A stretch of DNA of 64,000 nucleotides from Chitinophaga pinensis DSM 2588 (GTDB lineage: Bacteria; Bacteroidota; Bacteroidia; Chitinophagales; Chitinophagaceae). Position 1 is the stretch's first letter. Every line of letters starts with the position of its first letter. The position numbers were made by a program, and so were the translations under genes. The stretch is taken from contig NC_013132.1 in the NCBI RefSeq assembly GCF_000024005.1, positions 2,040,001 through 2,104,000 of the forward strand, written 5' to 3'. Below the pieces are notes generated by a model that was given only the letters and a program-made list of their open reading frames with translations, made no database searches and had not been told where the DNA came from. Shown one piece after another: positions 35,164 to 43,841 of the stretch.

Positions 35164-35970
35164 CTACTGATCGCTGTCTTTCAGCCTTGGCTGATGCAAC
35201 TGTACAGGTTTTGTACTTTTTGATTTCATCTTCAGATTCAGCATCTCAATAAATACAGAGAATGCCATGGCAAAATAGATATACCCTTTAGGGATATGCT
35301 GCTCAAAGCTTTCTGCGATCAGTGAAACACCGATCAGTAAGAGGAACGAAAGCGCCAGCATTTTCACCGTAGGGTGTTTATTCACAAAATTACTGATGCC
35401 TTCCGCCGCTACCACCATGACGCCTACAGCAATAATAACCGCAACGATCATGATCTGGATATGATCGGCCATACCCACCGCCGTGATCACAGAATCAAGG
35501 GAAAATACAATATCCAGCAGCAGGATCTGGATGATCGTACGGGTAAAACTCGCAGGTTTAACTGGTCCGGAGCTGTGTTCTCCTCCCTCCAGCTTTTCAT
35601 GGATCTCCGCAGTGCTTTTATAGATCAGGAACAGGCCGCCTATCAACAGGATAAGATCCCTGCCGGAAATAGCCGTTGCTTCCAGCCATTTTTCGGAATG
35701 AATACCTATCCATTCGCCGGCATTAAAAAGAGGGGTGGTGAGAGACATGATCCAGCTGATAGACAATAACAGCAGGATGCGCACAAACATCGCCAGTGTC
35801 AGACCAAGACGACGTGCTTTTTTCTGTTTTTCTGCAGGAAGTTTGCCTGCCAGGATAGAAATGAAAACAATGTTGTCAATGCCCAGTACAATTTCAAGTA
35901 CGCTTAAAGTCAAAAGGCTGATCAGCGAGTCTATAGTAAACAGGCCCTCAGCGGAAAAAATATTTTCCAT
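35164..35970 (-). CDS. TerC-family integral membrane protein
   Basis: A 268-residue protein with about seven helices and the TerC signature acidic motifs in membrane segments: LEIVLGIDNIVFISILAG near residues 25-42 and LLDIVFSLDSVITAVGMADH near 150-170. Family members are implicated in metal-ion export (manganese) or tellurium resistance, and some serve metalation of exported proteins. Nothing in the context fixes the substrate. A mildly basic C-terminal tail follows the last helix. Confidence 0.9.
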   Translation of the reverse strand: MENIFSAEGLFTIDSLISLLTLSVLEIVLGIDNIVFISILAGKLPAEKQKKARRLGLTLAMFVRILLLLSISWIMSLTTPLFNAGEWIGIHSEKWLEATAISGRDLILLIGGLFLIYKSTAEIHEKLEGGEHSSGPVKPASFTRTIIQILLLDIVFSLDSVITAVGMADHIQIMIVAVIIAVGVMVVAAEGISNFVNKHPTVKMLALSFLLLIGVSLIAESFEQHIPKGYIYFAMAFSVFIEMLNLKMKSKSTKPVQLHQPRLKDSDQ

Positions 35971-36001
35971 GTTTAGTTCGCATTAAGTTGATACGGCAAT
36001 C

Positions 36002-37450
36002 TTACATTTTTTTTGTCTTACCCAAAATTCCATTTGATAGCCGGCGGATCATTCCTCCGAAAATAAAGTAATGGAAAGGAAGCATTGTAAACCAGTAGAG
36101 TCTGCCCCATAAGCCTCGGGGGCGAAATGTAGCAGTTTGTCTTAGTATAGACTGATTGTCTTTTTCCGTTATCTGAAATTCCAGCCAGGCCTCTCCAGGA
36201 AGCTTCATTTCCGCAAATAATAAAAGTCTTCGTTGTTTCTTATCTGCAACCAGCACCCGCCAGAAATCAAGGGCGTCGCCCGCATGTATATCTATGGGAT
36301 CCCGTCTGCCTCTGCGCAGCCCTACACCTCCTGCAAGTTTATCGAGAAAACCACGTATCCGCCACAGCGTGTTTGCATAGTACCAGCCGTTATTGCCTCC
36401 TATCCTCCAGATATTATTAAGGACAAGTGTGTCATCCTGTTCAATGGTAATCTGCTGCTCATCTTTCAGGCAACCAAAACTGGGCACTTCAATGTTATCC
36501 ATCCACGTCTGAGGTGTGTTAGCTGATGAAAAAGAATCTTTCCAGCTGCTTGTCACAAGATTCTGCTCTATTTTGCCAAATGCCAGCTCAACAGCCTGTT
36601 CGTAAGTGAGTAAATGTATGCCCAGATCTGCAGCAAGTTGGTTCGGCCTCGCTGTTACATCCACTTTCATGCTGTCAACAAGATTGACTGCAAGTTTGTA
36701 AGAGGTAGATGTAATGAAATAAAGCCAGTAAGAAGAGAGCCGGGGCGTCATAACAGGTAGGGTAAGAATATATCTTTTCAGCTTCCTGACCGCTGCATAT
36801 TGCAGTAATAGCTGTTTATAAGTAAGTACTTCCGGACCCGCTATGTCATAATTAGCGTGATAGGTGTCCTTTTTCCCCAATACACCACATAAAAAGAAAA
36901 TGACGTCTCTGATACCGATAGGCTGACAACGGGTGTTCAGCCATCGCGGTGTGACCATGACGGGCAATTTCTCTACCAGGTCCCGGATGATCTCAAAAGA
37001 GGCGCTTCCCGAGCCAACAATAATACCTGCCCTTAATGCTGTCAGCGGAACAGGCCCTTCTTTCAGGATATTCTCCACCATTAACCGGGAGCTAAGATGC
37101 CTGGAAAGCTCCTGTTGATTGACTATTCCGGTCAGATAGATCACCTGCTGGCAATTTGTAGCACTGATCAGCCGCACAAATGTTCTTGCAGAATCCGCTT
37201 CTTTTTCCTCAAATTGTCCACCGCTGCTCATGGAGTGTACCAGGTAATAGGCTACGTCAATATCGCGGGGAAAGGTGGCCGCCTGTGGTTGCAGAAAGTC
37301 AATCTCAATAACATCTACCGGATAGTTATGCTGCTGGTTAAACCTGTCCTTATCTCTTACACAACAGGTAATGTGATGACCCTGTTCCAGTAATACCGGA
37401 ATTAATCGTTGACCTATGTAGCCATTTGCGCCTGTAAGCAGTATATTCAC
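36002..37450 (-). CDS. SDR-type NAD(P)-binding protein with C-terminal DUF2867
   Basis: A 482-residue two-domain protein. The N-terminal Rossmann domain has LLTGANGYIGQRL (G7, G10, G13) and resembles atypical short-chain dehydrogenases of the NmrA/complex I type. From about residue 320 onward is a DUF2867 domain (WRIGGNNGWYYANTLWRIRG, then DFWRVLVADKKQRRLLLFAE), a START-like fold found fused to such proteins. The reaction is unknown; the family is often annotated as a nucleoside-diphosphate-sugar epimerase. It is divergent from the HAD hydrolase gene. Confidence 0.85.
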   Translation of the reverse strand: MNILLTGANGYIGQRLIPVLLEQGHHITCCVRDKDRFNQQHNYPVDVIEIDFLQPQAATFPRDIDVAYYLVHSMSSGGQFEEKEADSARTFVRLISATNCQQVIYLTGIVNQQELSRHLSSRLMVENILKEGPVPLTALRAGIIVGSGSASFEIIRDLVEKLPVMVTPRWLNTRCQPIGIRDVIFFLCGVLGKKDTYHANYDIAGPEVLTYKQLLLQYAAVRKLKRYILTLPVMTPRLSSYWLYFITSTSYKLAVNLVDSMKVDVTARPNQLAADLGIHLLTYEQAVELAFGKIEQNLVTSSWKDSFSSANTPQTWMDNIEVPSFGCLKDEQQITIEQDDTLVLNNIWRIGGNNGWYYANTLWRIRGFLDKLAGGVGLRRGRRDPIDIHAGDALDFWRVLVADKKQRRLLLFAEMKLPGEAWLEFQITEKDNQSILRQTATFRPRGLWGRLYWFTMLPFHYFIFGGMIRRLSNGILGKTKKM

Positions 37451-37551
37451 GATAAATGTTATTGATATGCAGGTTATTTACTACAAAATCTGCACCAGTA
37501 CAGCAGTGAACTTTTATGGTTAAAAAACACGGAAAACCCATACTTATTAAA

Positions 37552-37559
37552 TACTTTTG
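37552..37559 (+). promoter_or_regulatory. -7 element of the HAD hydrolase promoter
   Basis: TACTTTTG matches TAnnTTTG and lies 26 nt before the start codon at 37586. A -33 TTTG is not present at the expected distance. Confidence 0.45.
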
Positions 37560-37585
37560 TTGCATTAACCCTAGTCTGAAGATAT

Positions 37586-38284
37586 ATGAGTATAAAAGTA
37601 ATTGCCTTTGATGCGGACGATACATTATGGATCAATGAACCCTATTTCCGCGAAACAGAAGCTGAGTTTTGCCAACTGATGGAAAGCTATTTACCACAGC
37701 ACACCGTCGCACGTGAACTATTGCAGACAGAGATCAAAAACCTGTCCCTGTACGGGTATGGTATTAAAGGATTTATGCTGTCAATGATAGAAACAGCCCT
37801 GACGGTCTCCAATAAAACCATTGATATCAGTGCAGTGGAAAAGATCATCGAATATGGCAAAGCACTGCTGGCCAGGCCGGTAGAAATTCTGGAGGGCGTC
37901 CCTGAAGTACTTTCCGCACTGAAAGATCATTATCGCCTGGTGGTCGCTACCAAGGGAGATCTGCTGGACCAGGAACGTAAACTGCGTAACTCCGGCGTCC
38001 TGCATTATTTCCACCATGTAGAAGTAATGTCCGATAAACAGGAAGGCGATTACCGCAAACTGTTAAAACACCTGGATATCACGCCTGATCAGTTCCTGAT
38101 GATCGGCAATTCCCTGAAATCAGACGTATTGCCTGTCCTGGGTATCGGTGGAAGCGCCATTCATATTCCCTATCACATCACCTGGGAACATGAACATGTA
38201 GACGTACATATCGACAACCCTAATTTCAGACAGGTCGGAAATATTGCCGACGTGTTGCCATTGTTGTATGCGCCATCGCTGTAA
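37586..38284 (+). CDS. HAD-superfamily hydrolase
   Basis: A 232-residue haloacid dehalogenase-like phosphatase. Motif I is AFDADDTLW (nucleophile D9, acid D11). Motif II is in LVVATKGD (Thr), with a Lys in DKQEGDYRKLL. Motif III is MIGNSLKSDV (Asp). A helical C1 cap lies between motifs I and II, as in YjjG-type nucleotidases and phosphoglycolate phosphatase relatives. The substrate cannot be set from sequence. Monocistronic, divergent from the SDR gene. Confidence 0.88.
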   Translation: MSIKVIAFDADDTLWINEPYFRETEAEFCQLMESYLPQHTVARELLQTEIKNLSLYGYGIKGFMLSMIETALTVSNKTIDISAVEKIIEYGKALLARPVEILEGVPEVLSALKDHYRLVVATKGDLLDQERKLRNSGVLHYFHHVEVMSDKQEGDYRKLLKHLDITPDQFLMIGNSLKSDVLPVLGIGGSAIHIPYHITWEHEHVDVHIDNPNFRQVGNIADVLPLLYAPSL

Positions 38285-38437
38285 ACCATAACCAGTAATT
38301 TTTACTGAGTAACCATCCTATACTGTCTCCACAGTAGCGGGCATTTCTGTTGCTTTTTAATGTGTATTATTAAGCAGGATTTCCTATTTTGTAGCCCACG
38401 TTAAAATTCCATATTACTCACTACTCAAGTCAAACAA

Positions 38438-40480
38438 ATGAAAATTAAATGGATGGTGTGTTGTGCACTTCCAGTGGTTTTCATGTTACCACTGGTGGCA
38501 CAAGCCGGCATCAAACAGGTCTCACCCGGCGCCTACACTCCTCCCGCGTACGAAGCGTTACGCCTGGGTAATGTTAAACCCACGGGCTGGCTCAAACGTC
38601 AGCTGCAGATTATGCGTAAGGGATCATCCGGTCATCTGGATGAATATTACAGCAAGATTAAAAACGATAACGGCTGGCTCGGTGGCCGTGGCGACGGCTG
38701 GGAGGAAACTCCTTACTGGCTGGACGGCGCATTGCCACTCGCTTATCTGCTGGATGACGCCGTACTGAAAGATAAGGTGCTCCGTTATGTTAACTGGACA
38801 ATGGACCACCAGCGTAAAAGCGGTTATTTTGGTCCGCTGACCAATGCTGAAATTACCCGACAGGTGGATATCGATGCGGCGCATGCCGCAGAAGGAGAGG
38901 ACTGGTGGCCTAAAATGGTCATGCTGAAAGTATTACAGCAGTATTACTCCGCTACAGAAGACAAACGCGTGATCAAATTCATGTCCAGGTATTTCCGTTA
39001 TCAGCTGGAAGCACTGAAAGTAGCCCCGGTAGGTAAATGGACAGAATGGGCGCAATCCCGCGGAGCTGAAAATGTGATGATGGCCCAATGGCTGTATAGC
39101 ATTACTGAAGATGATTACCTGCTGGAACTGGCGGAGACGATCGAACAACAGTCCTTTCCCTGGACAACCTGGTTTGGTAACAGGGATTGGGTGATCAATA
39201 CCACTACCTATCGGAACAACACCCAATGGATGAACAGACACGCCGTGAATGTCGCCATGGGGTTAAAAGCGCCCGCAGTTAATTACCAGCGCACCGGTAA
39301 ACAGGAATACCTGCAGCACCTCCGTACAGGCTGGCAGGACCTGATGACTATTCACGGTCTGCCCATGGGTATCTTTTCCGGAGATGAAGATCTCAATGGA
39401 AATGATCCTACTCAGGGAGTAGAGCTATGCGCCATCGTTGAAGCCATGTATTCCCTGGAAAATATCAGTGCAATCACAGGAGATGTGTTCTATATGGATG
39501 CACTTGAAAAGATGGCCTTTAATGCCTTGCCTACCCAGACGACGGACGACTACAACGAGAAACAGTATTTCCAGGTCGCTAATCAGTTGCAGATCAGCAA
39601 AGGGGTATTCAACTTCTCATTGCCTTTCGATCGCGAAATGTGCAACGTATTAGGCGCCCGCAGCGGTTATACCTGTTGCCTGGCCAATATGCACCAGGGC
39701 TGGACCAAATACACTTCTCACCTCTGGTATCAGACCTCCGGTAAAGGTGTGGCAGCACTGGAATATGGTCCCTGTGTCATGACAGCAGAAGTAGGAAAGA
39801 AGCATAGAGATGTAACCATCACAGAAGTCACCGATTATCCTTTTAATGAAGAAATCCGGTTTCAGATCGCTATAAAGAAAGAAACGGAGTTCCCGTTACA
39901 GCTGCGTATACCTGCCTGGTGTAATGAAGCCGTGATCTTACTCAATGGCCAGCCTTTACGAAAAGACAAAGGAGGCCAGATCATCACTATCGAACGTGAA
40001 TGGCAGGATAAAGACGAACTGACGTTGCAATTGCCCATGACCATTACAACCGGTACCTGGGGACGTAACGCCAGTGCAGTGGAAAGAGGTCCGCTGGTAT
40101 ATGCCTTAAAACTGGAAGAACGCTGGGTAAAAGACGCCGATCCGACAGAAGGGGCTTACTATAGTGTATATCCTACCGGCGACTGGAACTTTGCATTGCG
40201 CCGCAATGATATCCGCCATGCTGCTGACAGCATGAAAGTGACAAAACAGCGTCCGCTGGATTCCAGTTTCGTATGGAACCTTAAACATGCGCCACTGGAA
40301 ATAACCGCAAAGGCCAAAAAGATCCCATCCTGGCAGGTAATGAACGGAGTAGCTTATCAGCCTCCAACCGACAGGGAAGGGTTCTATAAAGGGAAGGTAG
40401 ATACCGTTATGCACAACATCACATTAGTGCCCTATGGTTTTACGAAAGTGAGAGTTGTTGCATTCCCTGTTGTACCATAA
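38438..40480 (+). CDS. GH127-like beta-L-arabinofuranosidase (DUF1680)
   Basis: A 680-residue secreted enzyme (signal peptide MKIKWMVCCALPVVFMLPLVAQA). The catalytic (alpha/alpha)6 barrel retains the zinc and thiolate set known from Bifidobacterium HypBA1: E329 and C331 in VELCAIVE, and C413 and C414 in YTCCLAN. One of the CC pair is the unusual cysteine nucleophile. A C-terminal beta-sandwich follows (LPLQLRIPAWCNEAV). It removes terminal beta-L-arabinofuranose from plant glycoproteins or pectin side chains; GH146 is a close alternative. It is followed by a GH78 gene in one operon. No SusCD pair is adjacent. Confidence 0.88.
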   Translation: MKIKWMVCCALPVVFMLPLVAQAGIKQVSPGAYTPPAYEALRLGNVKPTGWLKRQLQIMRKGSSGHLDEYYSKIKNDNGWLGGRGDGWEETPYWLDGALPLAYLLDDAVLKDKVLRYVNWTMDHQRKSGYFGPLTNAEITRQVDIDAAHAAEGEDWWPKMVMLKVLQQYYSATEDKRVIKFMSRYFRYQLEALKVAPVGKWTEWAQSRGAENVMMAQWLYSITEDDYLLELAETIEQQSFPWTTWFGNRDWVINTTTYRNNTQWMNRHAVNVAMGLKAPAVNYQRTGKQEYLQHLRTGWQDLMTIHGLPMGIFSGDEDLNGNDPTQGVELCAIVEAMYSLENISAITGDVFYMDALEKMAFNALPTQTTDDYNEKQYFQVANQLQISKGVFNFSLPFDREMCNVLGARSGYTCCLANMHQGWTKYTSHLWYQTSGKGVAALEYGPCVMTAEVGKKHRDVTITEVTDYPFNEEIRFQIAIKKETEFPLQLRIPAWCNEAVILLNGQPLRKDKGGQIITIEREWQDKDELTLQLPMTITTGTWGRNASAVERGPLVYALKLEERWVKDADPTEGAYYSVYPTGDWNFALRRNDIRHAADSMKVTKQRPLDSSFVWNLKHAPLEITAKAKKIPSWQVMNGVAYQPPTDREGFYKGKVDTVMHNITLVPYGFTKVRVVAFPVVP

Positions 40481-40496
40481 TTTAAAATAACTGACA

Positions 40497-42821
40497 TTGA
40501 GAATTATTCTGACCGCAGCGTTCTTGCTGATTACCAGTATTGTAAGCGCACAGTATAACGCCTGGAAAGGCAGCTGGATCACCAATACGGAAGATACCAC
40601 CGCTACAAAGGCGCCTTATTTAAGAAAGACATTTACACTGGATAAGAAGGTAGTCAGCGCGACTGCCTACGTAGCCGGCGTGGGGTATCATATTGTATTT
40701 GTAAATGGTAAGCCTGTTACAGATGCTGTATTGGAACAGGCATATACCCGCTATGATAAACGCCTGTTATACAAGGTGTATGATGTAACAGCCTTATTAT
40801 CCCGCAAAGGTACACAGAGCATCGCGGCCGAATTAGGTAATGGATGGTATAATATCCAGTCGCACGCCGTATGGGGATTCCAGAATGCACCATGGAGGAA
40901 AACGCCACGCCTCTTACTGGATCTCGTGATCCGGTATGATGATGGAACGACGGAAACAATCGCTACGGATAATAGCTGGAAATGTGCAACCGGTCCCAGC
41001 CAGTTTAACTGTTTATATTCCGGTGAGATCTATGATGCCCGTCAGGAAGTAGCCGGCTGGAATCAGACAGCCTTTAATGATGCCGGCTGGAAACAGGTAT
41101 TGCTGACATCTTCTCCCGGTGGTGCGTTACATGAGCAGATCATGCCTTCTATTAAAGTGATACGCCGTATCAAGCCTGTATCCATGAAGAACCTGGGTAA
41201 TGGAAAATACCTGTTTGACATGGGACAGAACTTCGCCGGTGTGGCTACCTTGAACGTAAAAGGACAGGCCGGTACGAAGGTAACAATGTACTATGGAGAG
41301 GTGTTGAAAAACGGTGAACTGGATATGGTGCATAACACAGAGCATATGCGTAGTATGCCCGGTGAACTGCGTTTTCAGACCGATGTGTATTTCCTGAAAG
41401 GCGGTGCCCGTGAAGTGTTTACCCCACGTTTTGTATACCACGGATTTCAGTATGTGCAGATAGAAACAGACCAGCCGCTTGAGCTGAATGTACATTCACT
41501 GGAAGGACTTTTCTACAGTACTGCGTTTGAAGAAGCAGGGCATTTTACAAGCTCTGATCCCATGATCAATAAACTGTACGAAGCAGCCCGTCAGTCTTAT
41601 CGCAGTAACTTCCTCAGTATCCCTACGGATTGTCCGCAGCGTGAAAAGAATGGCTGGACGGCCGATGCACATATTTCTACAGAGATCGGTCTCTGGAATT
41701 ATCAGACGACAGAAGGCTATCGCAAATGGTTGCATGATGTACGCGACGCCCAGTTGCCAAGCGGCGCTATGCCCGGTATTGCTCCTTCTAACGGATGGGG
41801 ATATGACCGCCCCGGTAATGAAGAGTTTACATTCGGTCCTGCCTGGGGCAGTGCCTTAGGTTTTGTTACCTGGTATATGTATCTCTATCATAATGACACT
41901 GCACTGGTAAGAGAGCATTACGATGCCTTTAAAAAGTATACGGATGCTGTAGCAAAAGGAGCGGAAGGTTACCTGTTCAAACATGGACTGGATGACTGGA
42001 TGTCTTTAGTGAAAACACCCATGCCGCTGACTTCTACTGCTTATTTTTATACTGATGCAGAACTTGTCGCAAAGATGGCGCGTGTCTTAGGTAATAAGGC
42101 TGACGAACAAACGTACAGCAGATTAGCCGACAGCATCCGTGCTGCCTTTAACCGCACCTATTTTGATGCAAATACCGGTGTGTACAAAGACAGTACTATG
42201 ACCGCATTAAGTGCTGCTGTATTCCACGGACTGGCTTCTCCGGAAGCAGCAGCAAAGACAGCTGCACAGTTATCTTCAAAAGTACAGCGTAGTAACTACC
42301 ATGCGGATTTTGGAGTGATGGGTACCAAATATGTTTTACCTACCCTGAGTGATTACGGTTATGCAGATGTGGCATTCAGAATGCTGACTGATACCGGTTA
42401 CGCCGGTTGGGCACATTGGATTGCCAACGGTGCAACTACTTTGTTTGAAGACTGGCCGGGAGAATTATCCCATAACCACATCTTCTTCGGCGATTACTGT
42501 GCATGGTATTATAAAACACTTGCAGGTATCCGTCCAGATGAAGCAGCGCCTGGTTTCCAGCATTTTTACATACAACCCGCGTTTGTAAAAGCACTGAATT
42601 TTGTAAAGGCGGATTATGCCAGCAGTGCAGGTATGATTAAAGTAGAATGGAAGCGTAAAGGAAACAGTATAAAACTATCTGTTGAAATACCTTCACGTGC
42701 AACGGTAAGATTACCAGCCGGTATGACAGATGATAAAAACGCAACACGTATTACCTTGAATGGTCAGCAGTTTGATCAGGTTGTACTGACACCCGGTAAG
42801 TACACATTTAACCTGAAATGA
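40497..42821 (+). CDS. GH78 alpha-L-rhamnosidase
   Basis: A 774-residue secreted enzyme. The start is a TTG at 40497, 16 nt after the GH127 stop, chosen because it gives a complete signal peptide (MRIILTAAFLLITSIVSAQ). N-terminal beta-sandwich domains (WIT...KAPYLRKTFTLD) precede the (alpha/alpha)6 catalytic domain with the family motif DCPQREKNGWTADA from residue 378, where Glu acts as general acid. A C-terminal beta domain closes the protein. It cleaves terminal alpha-L-rhamnose from polysaccharides or glycosides. Together with the GH127 enzyme it suggests trimming of plant pectin or arabinogalactan side chains. Confidence 0.9.
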   Translation: MRIILTAAFLLITSIVSAQYNAWKGSWITNTEDTTATKAPYLRKTFTLDKKVVSATAYVAGVGYHIVFVNGKPVTDAVLEQAYTRYDKRLLYKVYDVTALLSRKGTQSIAAELGNGWYNIQSHAVWGFQNAPWRKTPRLLLDLVIRYDDGTTETIATDNSWKCATGPSQFNCLYSGEIYDARQEVAGWNQTAFNDAGWKQVLLTSSPGGALHEQIMPSIKVIRRIKPVSMKNLGNGKYLFDMGQNFAGVATLNVKGQAGTKVTMYYGEVLKNGELDMVHNTEHMRSMPGELRFQTDVYFLKGGAREVFTPRFVYHGFQYVQIETDQPLELNVHSLEGLFYSTAFEEAGHFTSSDPMINKLYEAARQSYRSNFLSIPTDCPQREKNGWTADAHISTEIGLWNYQTTEGYRKWLHDVRDAQLPSGAMPGIAPSNGWGYDRPGNEEFTFGPAWGSALGFVTWYMYLYHNDTALVREHYDAFKKYTDAVAKGAEGYLFKHGLDDWMSLVKTPMPLTSTAYFYTDAELVAKMARVLGNKADEQTYSRLADSIRAAFNRTYFDANTGVYKDSTMTALSAAVFHGLASPEAAAKTAAQLSSKVQRSNYHADFGVMGTKYVLPTLSDYGYADVAFRMLTDTGYAGWAHWIANGATTLFEDWPGELSHNHIFFGDYCAWYYKTLAGIRPDEAAPGFQHFYIQPAFVKALNFVKADYASSAGMIKVEWKRKGNSIKLSVEIPSRATVRLPAGMTDDKNATRITLNGQQFDQVVLTPGKYTFNLK

Positions 42822-42848
42822 GCTGTTGATAAATAGTATAAATAGTTG

Positions 42849-42878
42849 AAAACGTCTGGTAACATTACCAGGCGTTTT
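42849..42878 (+). terminator. Terminator of the GH127-GH78 operon
   Basis: AAAACG and CTGGTA pair with TACCAG and CGTTTT over loop ACAT, followed by a T-rich tract, starting 28 nt after the GH78 stop. Confidence 0.88.
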
Positions 42879-43091
42879 TCTTTTTATTACCATACTTATC
42901 CTATACATATCTTCCGCTAATGTTGCCTTCTGAACGTAGCATTAACGTAAGATGAGTATAGTATAACTATTGTTTAAGCGGGGAATGATTAAGTGAAAGT
43001 ACAGGGGGCTAATGTGGATAAATGATATGGAAGAGGAGAATGGTATATTATTTTGAGGGAAGGGGAACGGCCTTGCCGTTAAGAATAAATA

Positions 43092-43427
43092 CTACCTGTT
43101 TCTAGACGATGCTTCATAGATAACATGATGCTGATATTCTCCGATGATGACTCTGCCATAAATATTCCTGGTCCAGCCGTTTTCAAATCCATGATTATTG
43201 GCGATCAGGTACCCTTTATGTGCGTCAATTTTGATGATCTTATGCGCATCGATATAATGCCCTTTTACTTTGCAGAATACAATGTCTCCGATCTTGTATT
43301 CGCTGGCTTTTTCGAAGGTCAGTTGTGAGCCGCTTTTAAGAATGGGTAACATCGAGCTGCCAAATGCCTTCATCTTTCCTTTGCCGGTTTGTTCTAACTC
43401 GGCTTTTAATCGTTCGAATTTGTTCAT
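43092..43427 (-). CDS. Stand-alone S24/S26-type peptidase domain protein
   Basis: A 111-residue protein containing only a LexA/signal-peptidase-like beta fold. GSSMLPIL (S25 as likely nucleophile) and HYIDAHKIIKI (H62 or K63 as likely base) match the two S24/S26 catalytic boxes, and GDIVFCKVKG lies between them. It has no DNA-binding domain and no membrane helix, so it is neither a typical LexA/CI repressor nor a leader peptidase. The function is unknown. Two direct repeats lie immediately upstream. Confidence 0.7.
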   Translation of the reverse strand: MNKFERLKAELEQTGKGKMKAFGSSMLPILKSGSQLTFEKASEYKIGDIVFCKVKGHYIDAHKIIKIDAHKGYLIANNHGFENGWTRNIYGRVIIGEYQHHVIYEASSRNR

Positions 43428-43431
43428 GTTT

Positions 43432-43457
43432 TATAGTTTTCATGCTTATAGTTTTCA
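43432..43457 (-). repeat. Direct repeats ahead of the S24/S26 gene
   Basis: TGAAAACTATA occurs twice on the minus strand (43442-43432 and 43457-43447), spaced 15 nt apart, ending 4 nt before the start codon. It could be an operator or a simple duplication. Confidence 0.4.
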
Positions 43458-43632
43458 AGGACAAATAACGGTTATATGTGTGCAACCTATTTGCGCAGGA
43501 GTAAACAATTTTTTTTAACAAATTGTAACAACTTGAAAATGTGTCTCATTGGAAATAGTAGACAAGTCACTGTTACCTGCTCAGCAGTAGAGATAGCACA
43601 AACTATTATCTTGAGGATTTAATAACAGGAAT

Positions 43633-43773
43633 GTGAATAACAATAACAACATAGTGGAATTTGGCCGGACAATACTCCGGGGATCAGGACATATTGTGAA
43701 GTGGTTATGGAGCGAACTCCTCGGGGAGCTGATAGGCGGACTTATAGAAGCGATATTTATAGTGCTGTTTTAA
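43633..43773 (+). CDS. Possible 46-residue small membrane peptide
   Basis: The frame opens with GTG at 43633 and encodes a peptide starting with five Asn, then a mixed segment (IVEFGRTILRGSGHIVKW) and a hydrophobic C-terminus (LIGGLIEAIFIVLF). The weak AGGA at 43627-43630 could serve as a ribosome-binding site. The stop overlaps the U-tract of the convergent minus-strand terminator. It resembles single-pass small membrane peptides or holin-like/type I toxin peptides in shape only; no homology is claimed. It lies in an otherwise empty 414-nt gap. Confidence 0.3.
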   Translation: MNNNNNIVEFGRTILRGSGHIVKWLWSELLGELIGGLIEAIFIVLF

Positions 43774-43816
43774 AAAATGGCCACCCTGCTTTAATTGCCT
43801 AATAGCAGGATGGCCA
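43772..43816 (-). terminator. Terminator of the minus-strand propeller gene
   Basis: On the minus strand TGGCCA and CCTGCT arms (43804-43816 with 43778-43790, one mismatch) form a stem of 12 bp, followed by TTTTTT (complement of 43772-43777). Confidence 0.8.
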
Positions 43817-43841
43817 GTATATATCATCGTCACTGAACAGA

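Noticed and set aside
43066..43080. AACGGC/GCCGTT hairpin as terminator of the S24/S26 gene
   Set aside because: Only 6 bp and no U-run in the direction of transcription.
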